64,000 nucleotides of DNA from Viridibacterium sp035456105 (GCA_035456105.1 DATIDV010000027.1:8062-72061), one strand, 5' to 3'. Shown: positions 1 to 9,249, numbered from the stretch's first letter. The notes: a model not told the origin generated them from the letters alone. A program made the numbers and translations.

Positions 1-2
1 CT

Positions 3-1103
3 ACTGTGTTCGGTGGCGGTGCCGAGCAGGTGGCGGCGATTCTGTCGCGGGAGTGGCACGCAGCACATGAGGTGCAGGTACTTGCCTGGCAACAGGCTGG
101 TGAGGCGCTCGATTTTGGTGTTCCCGTGTGCTTTGCGGGTCTTGGTGTGCAGTCCGGCCTACTACGCAAGGTGTGGAATATTGTCAGTCGGGTTCGGTGT
201 GTGTCGCGACAGATGCGTCAGTTTCGGCCCGATGCAGTCATGGCTTTCATGGATGAGGCGGGCATGCCTTGCGTGATGGCTGCTGCACTGAGCGGTAGGT
301 TGTCACGACTGGTTGTCAGCGTGCATCACAACCCGCAGTGGATACCGCTTTGGCGGCGGGTATTGCTCGGTGTTTTCTATCGATTTCCTGGCGCGGTAGT
401 CGCCGTGTCTGAAGGTGTGCGCAATGAGTTGGCATGCGCCCTGCATTTGCCGCGGGAACGGCTGCGGCATATTCCAAATCCACTTGTCCTGGGCGCTGCA
501 ATTGATGACGCCGATTCGCTGAATGTTGCGACTGCTTTGGCAAGCAGGAGGCGTGATGGTTACCTGTTGGCAGTGGGGCGTCTTGACCGGTACACGAAGG
601 GCTTGGAGGAGTTGATTGCGGCTTACGCCGCCTTGCCCGTGCCACGCCCCGGACTGGTTGTCGTTGGGGAAGGAGCAGATCGTCATGCGATTGAGGAGGA
701 CATTGCGCGGCGGGGTTTGGCAGACGAAGTTGTGCTGACCGGCTGGGTAAAAGATCCAAGGCCCTTTTATCGGCGGGCTTCCGTCTTCGTGCTTGCTTCG
801 CGTTACGAAGGCTGGTCAAACGTGCTGATGGAGGCCATGGGAGAGGGTTGTCTCGTGGTAGCGACGCGCTGTCCTTATGGCCCTCCCGAGATTCTTGGTG
901 AGGAACTGGCGCACTGCCTGGTTGCGCCTGGCGATGTCGCCGCGCTCGCGCAAGGCATCCAATCAACATTGAATCTCGATCCCGCCAAACGTGAGCTACT
1001 GTCCTCTGCATTGCGGGCACGTGTGCAGCAGTTTGCTGTCGACCGGGTTGCGGCGCAGTGGATTGATCTTGCCCAATCGCTCTCTGCGCAGGCTGCGAAA
1101 TGA
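3..1103 (+). CDS. Glycosyltransferase family 4 (5'-truncated by window edge)
   Basis: The reading frame is open from the first bases of the window, so the true start lies outside; the GTG at 6 is not a convincing start because GT4 enzymes begin with a beta strand before the glycine-rich GGGAEQV loop that here sits at the very N-terminus. The second Rossmann half carries the family signature: LAVGRLDRYTKGLEEL (sugar-nucleotide site) and the E-x7-E motif in YEGWSNVLMEAM. It should transfer a sugar from a nucleotide donor to a lipid-linked glycan at the cytoplasmic face of the inner membrane. The stop overlaps the next gene by ATGA, so it is part of a translationally coupled polysaccharide operon. 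The donor and acceptor cannot be read from sequence. Confidence 0.88.
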   Translation, partial: TVFGGGAEQVAAILSREWHAAHEVQVLAWQQAGEALDFGVPVCFAGLGVQSGLLRKVWNIVSRVRCVSRQMRQFRPDAVMAFMDEAGMPCVMAAALSGRLSRLVVSVHHNPQWIPLWRRVLLGVFYRFPGAVVAVSEGVRNELACALHLPRERLRHIPNPLVLGAAIDDADSLNVATALASRRRDGYLLAVGRLDRYTKGLEELIAAYAALPVPRPGLVVVGEGADRHAIEEDIARRGLADEVVLTGWVKDPRPFYRRASVFVLASRYEGWSNVLMEAMGEGCLVVATRCPYGPPEILGEELAHCLVAPGDVAALAQGIQSTLNLDPAKRELLSSALRARVQQFAVDRVAAQWIDLAQSLSAQAAK

Positions 1104-2509
1104 GTTTGCGCGCTTCAGTCGCTTACATCTCCGTGCGCGCAGTTTCAGGCGTGTTATCCGTGTGCGCACTGTCGTTGTTTGTGCGTGGCCTCGGCGCGGA
1201 GCAATATGCGCATTTCGTGTTGGGCATGGCTGCCGCTGCACTCGCATCCACTGTTTTGATGATTCCGCTCAACACGACTTTGGCGCGACTTTACGGTGAG
1301 GTCGACTCACGTCCGCGGGTGCTCGCCACCCTGCAGGGTACGGTGCTGGGGCTTGGCATCACGTTGACCATCCTGGCGTTGTTACTTGAATGGCTTGGCG
1401 TGTCCTGGTTGACGTCCTGGGCATTGCCTGCGGCTGCATTGTTTGCCGCCGTGCAGGGATTGCTAGATTTTTCTGCGCAACGAGCGAATTCGGCGCTGGA
1501 GGCGCGGCGCTATGGCTATTTGCTTCTGACAAAAGCGATTTGTGTCATTGCTTTCGGCTCAATCGCGATCATGTATTCGGCGAGTGCGGCGGCCGTTCTC
1601 CTCGCGATGGCATTGGCATGTGCGGTATCCATCACAGTGAACACGAAGGGGCGGTTTTATGTTCATGGTTTCGATGCCGCTCTTGTTCCTCGTGTCGCTT
1701 CTTTCGCCATGCCCTTGGTGGTCACGTGCTCGTTGAGCTATCTCCTGCAGTGGGGTGACCGCTACCTGTTGATGTGTTACGTGCCGTTGGCCGATCTTGG
1801 TCGCTACAGCGCGTTGGCGGACTTGACCCAACAAACTCTGGTGTTGATTTGCAGCGGACTCGGCGCGGCCTGGTATCCGCGCATCGTGCAGGCATGGGGG
1901 GCCGGTCAGCCCGACGAAGCGCGACGCTTGTTGTGGCGTTATGCCTTGATAGGCATTTCGCTTGTCGTGCCAGCCGCGGTGGGCTTTGCTTTGTTGTTGG
2001 CGCCCGCTGCAGGGCTGCTCTTCGGGCAGACGTACGCAGGCGTGCCTTCATCCTTTCCCTTGTTGCTCGTTGTTGCTTCCGTCGTAGGCGGTAGCAAGAG
2101 TTTCTATTTCGACGTGCCAATGTTGCTCGCGGAGAGGGTCTGGCGTCTGGCTGCGGGAATTGCGCTATCGGCATTCGTGTCGCTTGCTGTCATGGTGTGG
2201 GCTGTCCCGCAATACGGCATCAGCGGCGCAGCGATGGGCTTGCTGTGCGGGCAGCTGGTCGGTTTGTTCTACAGCTTCGCGATGGGGCGGGATGTGCTGC
2301 CACATCAACTCCCGGTTGGCCAGTTTTTGTCGGTAGTGGCAGCGAGTGCTTCTATGGGCGCCGTGTTGTGGGTCTGGCAGCCCGCAGGCGCAATGGGTCT
2401 CGCGCTGCGTTTTGTTATCGGCGTGTTTGTGTATGGTTTCGTTCTGCTTGCGCTGGATTTTGATGAGGTACGTGCCCGACTGCGAAGTGCGCTAAAGGTG
2501 AGTCAATGA
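1100..2509 (+). CDS. Wzx-like polysaccharide flippase / MOP-superfamily transporter
   Basis: This 469-residue, very hydrophobic protein has about 12 predicted membrane segments spread over its whole length, the usual size and topology of O-antigen/exopolysaccharide flippases (Polysacc_synt family, MOP superfamily). It starts with ATG inside the stop of the upstream glycosyltransferase (ATGA) and its own stop overlaps the next glycosyltransferase the same way. Position among three glycosyltransferases and a lipid-carrier sugar-1-phosphate transferase suggests it moves undecaprenyl-linked repeat units across the inner membrane. The family is poorly conserved, so the substrate is not inferable. 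Confidence 0.8.
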   Translation: MSLRASVAYISVRAVSGVLSVCALSLFVRGLGAEQYAHFVLGMAAAALASTVLMIPLNTTLARLYGEVDSRPRVLATLQGTVLGLGITLTILALLLEWLGVSWLTSWALPAAALFAAVQGLLDFSAQRANSALEARRYGYLLLTKAICVIAFGSIAIMYSASAAAVLLAMALACAVSITVNTKGRFYVHGFDAALVPRVASFAMPLVVTCSLSYLLQWGDRYLLMCYVPLADLGRYSALADLTQQTLVLICSGLGAAWYPRIVQAWGAGQPDEARRLLWRYALIGISLVVPAAVGFALLLAPAAGLLFGQTYAGVPSSFPLLLVVASVVGGSKSFYFDVPMLLAERVWRLAAGIALSAFVSLAVMVWAVPQYGISGAAMGLLCGQLVGLFYSFAMGRDVLPHQLPVGQFLSVVAASASMGAVLWVWQPAGAMGLALRFVIGVFVYGFVLLALDFDEVRARLRSALKVSQ

Positions 2510-3639
2510 GGGTCGTGCTCTTTGCCAACACCGACTGGTTCCTCTACAACTTCAAGCTTTCGCTGGCGAAGGCCTTGCGCGCGCGCGGCGATGAGGTGGT
2601 GTTGCTGAGTCCGCCCGGTGTCTATGGGCCGCGCTTGCGCGAGATGGGTTTTCGCTGGGAGCCCTTGCCGGTGTCACGCAGCGGCATCAATCCGCTGGCC
2701 GAGCTGGCCGCCATACGGCGTGTGGCGGCGCTGTATCGCGATGTACGGCCGGATGTCGTGCATCACTTCACCATCAAGTGCGTCATCTACGGCTCGATCG
2801 CAGCGCGGCGGGTGGGGGTGACGCGTATCGTGAATTCCGTGACCGGGCTTGGCTTTGCCTTGCTCGCGAATACGCTGAAGGCGCGTTTGATACGGCCCGT
2901 CGTGCTGGCGCTTTACCGACGTGCCTTGCGCGGTACGCAGGTGATTTTCCAGAATGCCGACAACCGCAATACGCTTGCGGCGGCGGGAGTGCTGTCGCAG
3001 AGCATGGTGCATGTGATAGCCGGTGACGGTGTTGATACCGAGCGTTTCGTGCCCGCCGCGGATGCGACGGATGTATCGGTTCTTATGATGGCGCGGCTGC
3101 TGCGCTCCAAGGGCATTGCCGAGTTTGTCGAGGCCGCACGCAAGGTGCGTGCGCAGATGCCTGCAGTGCGTTTCCTGCTGGCGGGTGAACCGGATCCGGG
3201 CAATCCCGAGAGTGTGGAAGCAGAGAGCCTGCAGCGCTGGCGAAGCGAAGGCTATGTCGAGTTTCTCGGTCACCGCTCTGATGCACTGGCGCTGAATCAA
3301 GCATGTCGTGTAGCAGTGCTGGCCAGCACACAGGGGGAGGGCATTCCACGTGCCTTGCTCGAAGCCGCTGCGTGTGGGCGGCCGTTGGTGGCGAGCGACG
3401 TACCGGGTTGTCGCGATGTCGTGGTGGATGGCGTGACGGGGGCGCTGGTGCCACCAGCCGATGCCGACGCGCTGGCCGACGCGATCCTGCGCCTGTTGCA
3501 GGATGCCGAGCTGTGCGAGCGTATGGGCAAGGCAGGGCGTGCGTTCGTCGAAGAGCGCTTTTCTGATCATTGCATCACCGCGCTGACCTTTGCTGTCTAC
3601 GACGGAACATCGAACCCTTCAGCCGCGTCCAATTCCTGA
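2506..3639 (+). CDS. Glycosyltransferase family 4 (PglA-like)
   Basis: A complete 377-residue GT4 enzyme with GT-B fold. The N-terminal half opens with LFANTDWFLYNFKLSLAKAL, typical of the PglA/LpsE-like branch that acts on undecaprenyl-diphosphate-linked sugars. The C-terminal donor half has MMARLLRSKGIAEFVEA and the E-x7-E motif in EGIPRALLEAAACG. It is coupled by ATGA overlap to the flippase upstream and by TGATG to the WecA-like gene downstream. An acceptor such as GlcNAc- or GalNAc-PP-undecaprenol would fit the WecA-like neighbour, but that is inference. Confidence 0.87.
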   Translation: MRVVLFANTDWFLYNFKLSLAKALRARGDEVVLLSPPGVYGPRLREMGFRWEPLPVSRSGINPLAELAAIRRVAALYRDVRPDVVHHFTIKCVIYGSIAARRVGVTRIVNSVTGLGFALLANTLKARLIRPVVLALYRRALRGTQVIFQNADNRNTLAAAGVLSQSMVHVIAGDGVDTERFVPAADATDVSVLMMARLLRSKGIAEFVEAARKVRAQMPAVRFLLAGEPDPGNPESVEAESLQRWRSEGYVEFLGHRSDALALNQACRVAVLASTQGEGIPRALLEAAACGRPLVASDVPGCRDVVVDGVTGALVPPADADALADAILRLLQDAELCERMGKAGRAFVEERFSDHCITALTFAVYDGTSNPSAASNS

Positions 3640-4697
3640 TGTCTGCTACACCCATGTTTCTCATTGCCATTGCCTTCTGTGTCTCCGCTGCGACCTGCCT
3701 CGGTCTGGCCCGGCTGGCTCCCCATCTGCGCCTTCTGGATTTGCCGGACGAACGCAAACGCCATGACAACGCCATTCCAGTGGTCGGCGGGATCGGCATT
3801 CTGCTGGGCTTGCTGGCGGCGACCCTGCTGACCGGCCAGACCTTGCCGCAGGAAGCATGGCTGCCGGCGTTGCTGCTCTTCATCGTTGGCGTGGTCGACG
3901 ATATGTTCGGTCTGCGCGCTTCGCTCAAGCTTGTGGTGCAGGTGCTGGCGGCATGGTGGTTGATCGTGCTGACGGGGGCTGCACTGTTCTCCATTCCGAT
4001 GCCGTTTGCGCACGGGCAATGGGTGCTCGGCGAGCTGGCAATGCCGATCACGGTGCTGATGGTGGTGGCGCTGCTCAATGCCATCAACATGATCGATGGA
4101 CTCGATGGTCTTGCCGGCGGTTGTCTGGCCATTGCCGCGTTGGGGTTGGCGTATGCCGCGCATGTGGTGGGCCGCGCCGACCTCGCGGTCAGTGCTTTTG
4201 CATTGTTCGCGGCTGTCCTCGGGTTCCTGTTGTGGAATGCCCGCTTGCCCTGGCAGCCGCGTGCGCGTGTGTTTCTCGGCGATGCGGGTGCGCTCGGCGT
4301 CGGCATGCTGCTGTGCTGGCTGATGTTCAAGCTGTCGCTAACGCCGGGTGGCGTGCGCGTGCCGGTCACGGTGGCACTCGCGCCATTTGCCGTGCCGATG
4401 ATTGATATGGTGGTGGTAGCGTTCTGGCGGCTTGCCGAGCGGCGCAACCCGATGCAGGCCGATCGTGGTCACTCGCACCATCTGCTGCTTGAAATCGGTT
4501 TGCCTGCCGCGACGGTGGTGCGCTTGATCTGGCTGGCCTCGGCTCTCGTTACGGTCGCCACCTTCGTGGCCTGGCGGCTTGGAGTGGCCGAGGGGCGTCT
4601 GCTTGGCGTCTTGTTGTTGTGCTCGGCCGTCCACATGGTGTGGTTCCGGCGCAGCTGGCTGGCGTTGCGCCGACGGCAAAGGGTGGAGGGCCGCTGA
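3639..4697 (+). CDS. Undecaprenyl-phosphate sugar-1-phosphate transferase (WecA/MraY family)
   Basis: A polytopic membrane enzyme of about 352 residues that starts polysaccharide synthesis by moving a HexNAc-1-phosphate onto undecaprenyl phosphate. Family hallmarks are present in order: DLPDERKRH near residue 35, the paired aspartates of NMIDGLDG (D153, D156), FLGDAG (D215) and the HSHH histidine motif at 278-281. The start was placed at the ATG overlapping the preceding stop (TGATG); an in-frame opening further upstream overlaps the previous gene and lacks the family N-terminus. Another possible start is the ATG at 3654. It is WecA/Rfe- or WbpL-like rather than MraY, as no murein genes surround it. 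Confidence 0.87.
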   Translation: MSATPMFLIAIAFCVSAATCLGLARLAPHLRLLDLPDERKRHDNAIPVVGGIGILLGLLAATLLTGQTLPQEAWLPALLLFIVGVVDDMFGLRASLKLVVQVLAAWWLIVLTGAALFSIPMPFAHGQWVLGELAMPITVLMVVALLNAINMIDGLDGLAGGCLAIAALGLAYAAHVVGRADLAVSAFALFAAVLGFLLWNARLPWQPRARVFLGDAGALGVGMLLCWLMFKLSLTPGGVRVPVTVALAPFAVPMIDMVVVAFWRLAERRNPMQADRGHSHHLLLEIGLPAATVVRLIWLASALVTVATFVAWRLGVAEGRLLGVLLLCSAVHMVWFRRSWLALRRRQRVEGR

Positions 4698-4699
4698 GC

Positions 4700-5836
4700 A
4701 TGCGCGTTCTGTTCATTTCCTCAGGGTTAGGCGTGGGTGGGGCGGAGACGGCGCTGGAGCGCCTGGTTCCGCATCTGCAGGCCAAGCGCATCGTGTGCGA
4801 AGTGGCCTCTTTGCGTGAAACGGGTGAGATTGGCCTGCGCATGCTGGCCGTGGGCATCACCGTTCACGCACTTGAAATGCGACCGCCCAAACCTTCATTG
4901 AAGGGGCTTTGGCGGCTGTTCCGGCTGATTCGCCACTTCAAGCCGGATGTCATACAAGGCTGGATGTATCACGGCAATATCGCTGCGCAGGTGGCGCGTC
5001 TGGCCGCGCCGCGCGCAGTGGTGCTCGGTGCCATTCACCAGACGCTGGCGCGACCGGAACTCGATCCATGGACCACGCGTGCCGTCATCCGTCTCGACGC
5101 GCTGTTGTCACACCTCGCAGCGCGCACGATCTACGTCGCACACAGTGCCGCCGAACAGCATGTGGCGCGCGGCTATGCCAAGCGCGGAGCGATGGTGTTG
5201 CCGAATGGCTTCGAGACGCGACGCTTTGCTCCGGATGCCGGACGCAGGCAGGAAATGCGCGCCCGGCTTGGTCTTGCGCAAGACAATTTCGTCATCGGCA
5301 CGGTAGGGCGTTTTCACCCGGTCAAGGATCACGCCGGTTTTCTGCGCGCGGCGATCGAGGTCGCGCAGGACTATGCGCAAGCGCGTTTTGTAATGGCTGG
5401 TGCGGGGCTTGAACAGGGCAACGCAGAGCTTGCACCCCTGCTGGCGCATCCCGCATTGCAGGGCAGGGTGCGCATGCTCGGTGCGCGTGACGATGTGCCG
5501 GGCATCATGCAGGCGCTCGATCTTTTCGTGCTCAGCTCCCTCAGCGAGGGTTTGCCGAATGTGGTCGCCGAAGCGATGAGTTGCGCCGTGCCGTGCCTGG
5601 TCACACGCGTCGGCGACGCACCGTGGATGGTTGCCGACACCGGTTGGGTCGTGTCGCCGAATGATCCTGCGCAGCTGGCAGCGGGGATGATGAAGGTGAT
5701 CCGCATGGCGCCGGAGCAGCTTGCCGTTCGAGGCAAGGCGGCGCGTGCGCGTGTCGAGAGTGAAATGTCGATTACCGGAGTGGCGCGCCGCTACATCGAG
5801 CTTTACAACGATCTCGTGCCGCGGCGCGCCGTTTGA
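4700..5836 (+). CDS. Glycosyltransferase family 4
   Basis: 378-residue GT4 enzyme beginning MRVLFISSGLGVGGAET, the expected first beta strand and glycine loop, which fixes the start at 4700, two bases after the preceding stop. The C-terminal domain shows IGTVGRFHPVKDH and the E-x7-E motif in SEGLPNVVAEAM. It is the last gene of the glycan operon; the following 141 bp are a palindromic element rather than a gene. Substrate unknown. Confidence 0.88.
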   Translation: MRVLFISSGLGVGGAETALERLVPHLQAKRIVCEVASLRETGEIGLRMLAVGITVHALEMRPPKPSLKGLWRLFRLIRHFKPDVIQGWMYHGNIAAQVARLAAPRAVVLGAIHQTLARPELDPWTTRAVIRLDALLSHLAARTIYVAHSAAEQHVARGYAKRGAMVLPNGFETRRFAPDAGRRQEMRARLGLAQDNFVIGTVGRFHPVKDHAGFLRAAIEVAQDYAQARFVMAGAGLEQGNAELAPLLAHPALQGRVRMLGARDDVPGIMQALDLFVLSSLSEGLPNVVAEAMSCAVPCLVTRVGDAPWMVADTGWVVSPNDPAQLAAGMMKVIRMAPEQLAVRGKAARARVESEMSITGVARRYIELYNDLVPRRAV

Positions 5837-5977
5837 GAACCTGCTCCCGCTCTTACTGCGAGGCCGTGATCGGGGCTCATGCGCTGCTCGAAATTCTCAT
5901 GTAGTTATCTACACTGCGGTTTCTGCGCTGCTCTTCACCCCGCTGACGGCCTCTCGCGACAGATCGTGAACAGGTTC
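5837..5977. repeat. Palindromic repeat element (MITE/REP-like)
   Basis: The whole gap between the glycosyltransferase stop and the end of the next gene is one imperfect palindrome. The outer arms are GAACCTG at 5837-5843 and CAGGTTC at 5971-5977. Pairing continues inward through TC-CG-TCT, then GCG..AGGCCGT and CGGGG on both sides with few mismatches, so about 35 bp of each arm match. The word GCGCTGCTC also occurs twice in direct orientation inside. No coding capacity and no second copy were seen in this window. It could act as a bidirectional transcription-stopping structure or be a non-autonomous mobile element. Confidence 0.6.
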
Positions 5978-5979
5978 CA

Positions 5980-6279
5980 TCACTCCTTCGGCGGCGTCAT
6001 CAGACGGTCGAAGTTATTGATGTGATCATCGAAGTTTTGTTCGAGCATTGAGCGATATTGATTGACCAGTGCGTCGATAGTCTCCTGGCTGCCCGCCTTC
6101 AATTCGGCACCGGATGAGAAATCGGTCGCTCGTACCCAGGCATTGAAGCGCGACAGCGCGAACATGAATGAGCCGCTCCCCAGGCTGATGCCGATTGTGC
6201 CGTCGCAATGCTCGTTGGCGAGCTTGATGTGCGCGTTGGCGCGATTGTAGAAGTCTTTGTCGATAGGTATTTCGGCCAT
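5980..6279 (-). CDS. DUF3144 family protein
   Basis: A 99-residue soluble protein starting MAEIPIDKDFYNRANAHI, with the DUF3144 pattern of an FxRANxHIxLANE helix followed by a GISLGSGSFMFALSRFNAW segment. The start was chosen because AGAGGAC lies just upstream and the family begins here; longer in-frame extension has no Shine-Dalgarno. Function is unknown for the family. It is convergent with the glycan operon and divergent from purB. Confidence 0.78.
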   Translation of the reverse strand: MAEIPIDKDFYNRANAHIKLANEHCDGTIGISLGSGSFMFALSRFNAWVRATDFSSGAELKAGSQETIDALVNQYRSMLEQNFDDHINNFDRLMTPPKE

Positions 6280-6466
6280 TCTGTCGTCCTCTGTATTTTT
6301 TGTATTTGTGAGCTGTTTCAAGCCTGCCGGCACATTCTAGCGGAAGCTGTAATCCGCCCGTTGTGGCGTTTGCCGCTCAATGAACTGCTGATGTGCAGGA
6401 CTGCCTGCCTCGCAAAAGTTATAATCCGCCCTTAACTCCTCATTTACCTCACTTCGCAGTCCTGTC

Positions 6467-7840
6467 ATGTCTTCTACGCTCAATACCCTGTCTGCCCTGT
6501 CACCGCTCGATGGCCGCTATGCCGCCAAGGGCGACGCGCTGCGCCCGCATTTCTCCGAACTCGGCTTGATCCGCAACCGCGTACGCGTGGAAGTGGAATG
6601 GCTCAAGGCGCTGGCCGCTGCCTCGCACGTCACCGAAATCGCACCGTTTTCAGCTGCCACGCTGGCTGAAATGGATGCCGTCGTCGCCAATTTTTCGGAA
6701 GAAGACGGCGAAGCGATCAAGGCGATCGAGGCGACAACCAATCACGACGTGAAGGCCATGGAGTACTGGCTCAAGGCGCGCTTCGAAAGCAATGCCGAAG
6801 TGTCGAAGGCCTCCGAGTTCATCCACTTCGCCTGCACCTCGGAAGACATCAACAATACCTCGCATGCGCTGATGCTCAAGGAAGCACGCGATGCGGTGTT
6901 GCTGCCCGCTGTCGACCGCGTGATCGCGCGCTTCGTCGAACTCTCGCATCAGCACGCTGATCTGGCGATGCTGTCGCGCACGCACGGCCAGACCGCCAGC
7001 CCGACCACGCTGGGTAAGGAAATGGCGAACGTTGTCTACCGCTTGCGCCGCACACGGAAAGCCATTGCTGCGGTCGAAATGACTGCCAAATTCAATGGCG
7101 CAGTCGGTAACTACAACGCGCACCTGTCGGCTTACCCGGACGCTGATTGGCCCGCGTTCAACCAGAAATTCATCGAGTCGCTGGGTCTGGTGTTCAATCC
7201 CTACACGATCCAGATCGAGCCGCACGACAGCATGGCTGAACTGTTCGATGCCATCGCACGCATGGACACGATTCTGATCGACGCCTGCCGCGACATCTGG
7301 ATGTACATTTCGCTGGGCTTCTTCAAGCAGAAGCTCAAGGCCGGTGAAGTCGGCAGCTCGACGATGCCGCACAAGGTCAACCCGATTGATTTCGAAAATG
7401 CCGAAGGCAACTTCGGTGTTGCCAACAGCCTCCTCAAGCACTTCAGCGAAAAACTGCCGATCTCGCGCATGCAGCGCGACCTGACGGACTCCACCGTCCT
7501 GCGCAATATGGGCGTCGGCTTTGGTCATGCACTGCTGGGCCTGGAGTCCTGCCTGCGTGGTCTCAACAAGCTTGAGTCCGATCCAGTGCGCGTTGCGGCC
7601 GATCTCGACGCAGCTTGGGAAGTGCTGGCCGAGCCGATCCAGACGGTCATGCGCCGCTACGGCATTCCCAAGCCGTACGAGCAGCTTAAGGAGCTCACGC
7701 GCGGCACCGGCATCACCAAGGCCGCGCTGCAAGAGTTCGTCGGCAAGCTGGCGATCCCGGATGCCGACAAGAAGCGCCTGCTTGAAATGACGCCCGCCAG
7801 CTACATCGGCGAAGCCGCGGCGCTGGCCAAGGCCGTCTAA
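6467..7840 (+). CDS. purB: Adenylosuccinate lyase
   Basis: 457 residues, the normal length of the fumarase/aspartase-superfamily enzyme that splits SAICAR and adenylosuccinate in purine synthesis. Visible hallmarks are the conserved EYWLKARF and HFACTSEDINN regions, SRTHGQTASPTTLGKE, and the superfamily signature GSSTMPHKVNPIDFENAEGN that carries the flexible catalytic serine loop. A TATAAT hexamer at 6420-6425 is a likely -10 element for its promoter. It precedes murI by about 30 bp, so cotranscription is plausible. Confidence 0.97.
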   Translation: MSSTLNTLSALSPLDGRYAAKGDALRPHFSELGLIRNRVRVEVEWLKALAAASHVTEIAPFSAATLAEMDAVVANFSEEDGEAIKAIEATTNHDVKAMEYWLKARFESNAEVSKASEFIHFACTSEDINNTSHALMLKEARDAVLLPAVDRVIARFVELSHQHADLAMLSRTHGQTASPTTLGKEMANVVYRLRRTRKAIAAVEMTAKFNGAVGNYNAHLSAYPDADWPAFNQKFIESLGLVFNPYTIQIEPHDSMAELFDAIARMDTILIDACRDIWMYISLGFFKQKLKAGEVGSSTMPHKVNPIDFENAEGNFGVANSLLKHFSEKLPISRMQRDLTDSTVLRNMGVGFGHALLGLESCLRGLNKLESDPVRVAADLDAAWEVLAEPIQTVMRRYGIPKPYEQLKELTRGTGITKAALQEFVGKLAIPDADKKRLLEMTPASYIGEAAALAKAV

Positions 7841-7870
7841 TGGCGTTGCGCCGACCGGGCAGGGGAATGC

Positions 7871-8683
7871 ATGTCTGATCCGCGCCCGATCGGTGTTTTC
7901 GATTCCGGCGTCGGCGGCCTGTCGGTGCTGCGCGAGATTCGCGCCAGGCTGCCGCACGAAGACCTGATCTATTGCGCTGATTCTGGCTTCGCACCCTATG
8001 GCAGCCGCTCGCCGGACGAGATCCGCGAGCGTTCGCTGTTTCTCGCTGAATTTCTCCTGAAACATGATTGCAAGGCGCTCGTCATTGCCTGCAATACCGC
8101 GACTGCCGCGGCCGCCGACTATCTGCGTACGCGCTGGCCTGCCTTGCCCATCATCGGCATGGAGCCTGCGGTCAAACCGGCGACGGCAGCGACACGCAGC
8201 GGCGTGGTGGGCGTGCTCGCCACGGTGGGCACACTGGCCAGTGCGCGCTTTGCGGCCTTGCTCGATACCTTCGGTAACGAGGTCGAAGTGGTCATGCAGC
8301 CGTGCCCTGGCCTCATGGAATGCGTCGAGCGCGGCGAACTCGACACGCCTGCTACGCGAGCGCTGCTGACTTCATATGTGCAACCACTGGTGCAGGCCGA
8401 CGCGGATGTCGTCGTGCTGGGCTGCACCCACTACGTTTTCTTGCGATCGCTTGTCCAGGAACTGGTTGGGCCCGCGGTGAAGCTGATCGATACCGGCGCT
8501 GCGGTGGCTGCACAGCTTGAGCGCAAGCTCATTGCCGCCTCGACGCTGGCGTTGCCACAAAGTGCAGGCAGCGAGTGCTTCTGGGTCAGCGGTAACGACC
8601 ATCACATGAACACGACCCTGCAACTGCTGTGGCACGAGCAGGCTGTGTTCTCCACCCTGCCTGAGCGGAGCCTGACTCAATGA
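7871..8683 (+). CDS. murI: Glutamate racemase
   Basis: 270 residues. Makes D-glutamate for peptidoglycan in the cytoplasm. N-terminal IGVFDSGVGGLSVLREI is the family start, and the two catalytic cysteines sit in IACNTATAAA (first half) and VLGCTHYVFLR (second half), so both acid/base thiols are intact. It ends with an ATGA overlap with the following MAPEG gene. Confidence 0.96.
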   Translation: MSDPRPIGVFDSGVGGLSVLREIRARLPHEDLIYCADSGFAPYGSRSPDEIRERSLFLAEFLLKHDCKALVIACNTATAAAADYLRTRWPALPIIGMEPAVKPATAATRSGVVGVLATVGTLASARFAALLDTFGNEVEVVMQPCPGLMECVERGELDTPATRALLTSYVQPLVQADADVVVLGCTHYVFLRSLVQELVGPAVKLIDTGAAVAAQLERKLIAASTLALPQSAGSECFWVSGNDHHMNTTLQLLWHEQAVFSTLPERSLTQ

Positions 8684-9063
8684 ACGTCGCCTTTCTGTGT
8701 ATCGTGATTGCCTGCTTCATGCCCTTGCTGCTGACCGTGGCCGCCAAGGCTGGTGGGGCTCGCGACAAGCGCTACGACAACCGCGAGCCGCGCGTGTGGA
8801 TGGCGGATCTGGCGGGCTGGCCGCGTCGTGCCAATGCGGCTCAGCAGAATAGCTGGGAGGCGCTGCCGATCTTCATCGCTGGCGTGCTCATGGCGGCTCA
8901 TGCGCAAGTACCGCAGGCCACGCTGGATTTCTGGGCCGTGTGGTTCATCGTTGCGCGAGTTATCTACGCTGCTCTCTACATTTCCAATCGCGCCAGCCTG
9001 CGTAGTCTGGTCTGGGCTCTTGCGCTGCTGGCGCCTTTGCGGCTGATGATTGCCGCCATCTGA
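8680..9063 (+). CDS. MAPEG family membrane protein
   Basis: 127 residues with about four hydrophobic helices, an N-terminal membrane segment, and the MAPEG-like pattern RVWMADLAGWPRRANAAQQNSWEALP followed by FWAVWFIVARVIYAALYI, written here as two separate motifs. This is the small bacterial branch of the eicosanoid/glutathione membrane protein family; the bacterial members have no assigned substrate. Translationally coupled to murI by ATGA. Nothing indicates a cell wall role beyond the coupling. Confidence 0.8.
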   Translation: MNVAFLCIVIACFMPLLLTVAAKAGGARDKRYDNREPRVWMADLAGWPRRANAAQQNSWEALPIFIAGVLMAAHAQVPQATLDFWAVWFIVARVIYAALYISNRASLRSLVWALALLAPLRLMIAAI

Positions 9064-9222
9064 TTTCAGCCTGGATTCTGCGGCTCCTCGCTGCCCGATA
9101 AGCTGCCGGTTTCAGGGCGTTATCCCACAGGGCGTTTGCAGGGTGAACGCGTAAATTCTTGTCATCGCGAGGAGTAAGCGAGAACTGTGAACTTGTGCCA
9201 CGTTGGCATTTGCCGTGCGGGG

Positions 9223-9249
9223 TAAAGTTCACGCCCTGCGCGCCATTGA
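9223..9249 (+). promoter_or_regulatory. Candidate sigma28 (FliA) promoter upstream of PP2C gene
   Basis: TAAAGTTC at 9223-9230, exactly 11 bases, then GCCATTGA at 9242-9249. The enterobacterial sigma28 consensus is TAAAGTTT-N11-GCCGATAA, so the -35 matches 7 of 8 and the -10 matches 5 of 8 with correct spacing. About 110 bp upstream of the phosphatase start. The same -35 octamer recurs at 10185. The AT-rich stretch 9300-9355 could instead hold a sigma70 promoter. Confidence 0.42.

Noticed and set aside
6650..8065. 471-codon minus-strand frame across purB and murI
   Set aside because: Antisense to two unmistakable genes; composition artefact.
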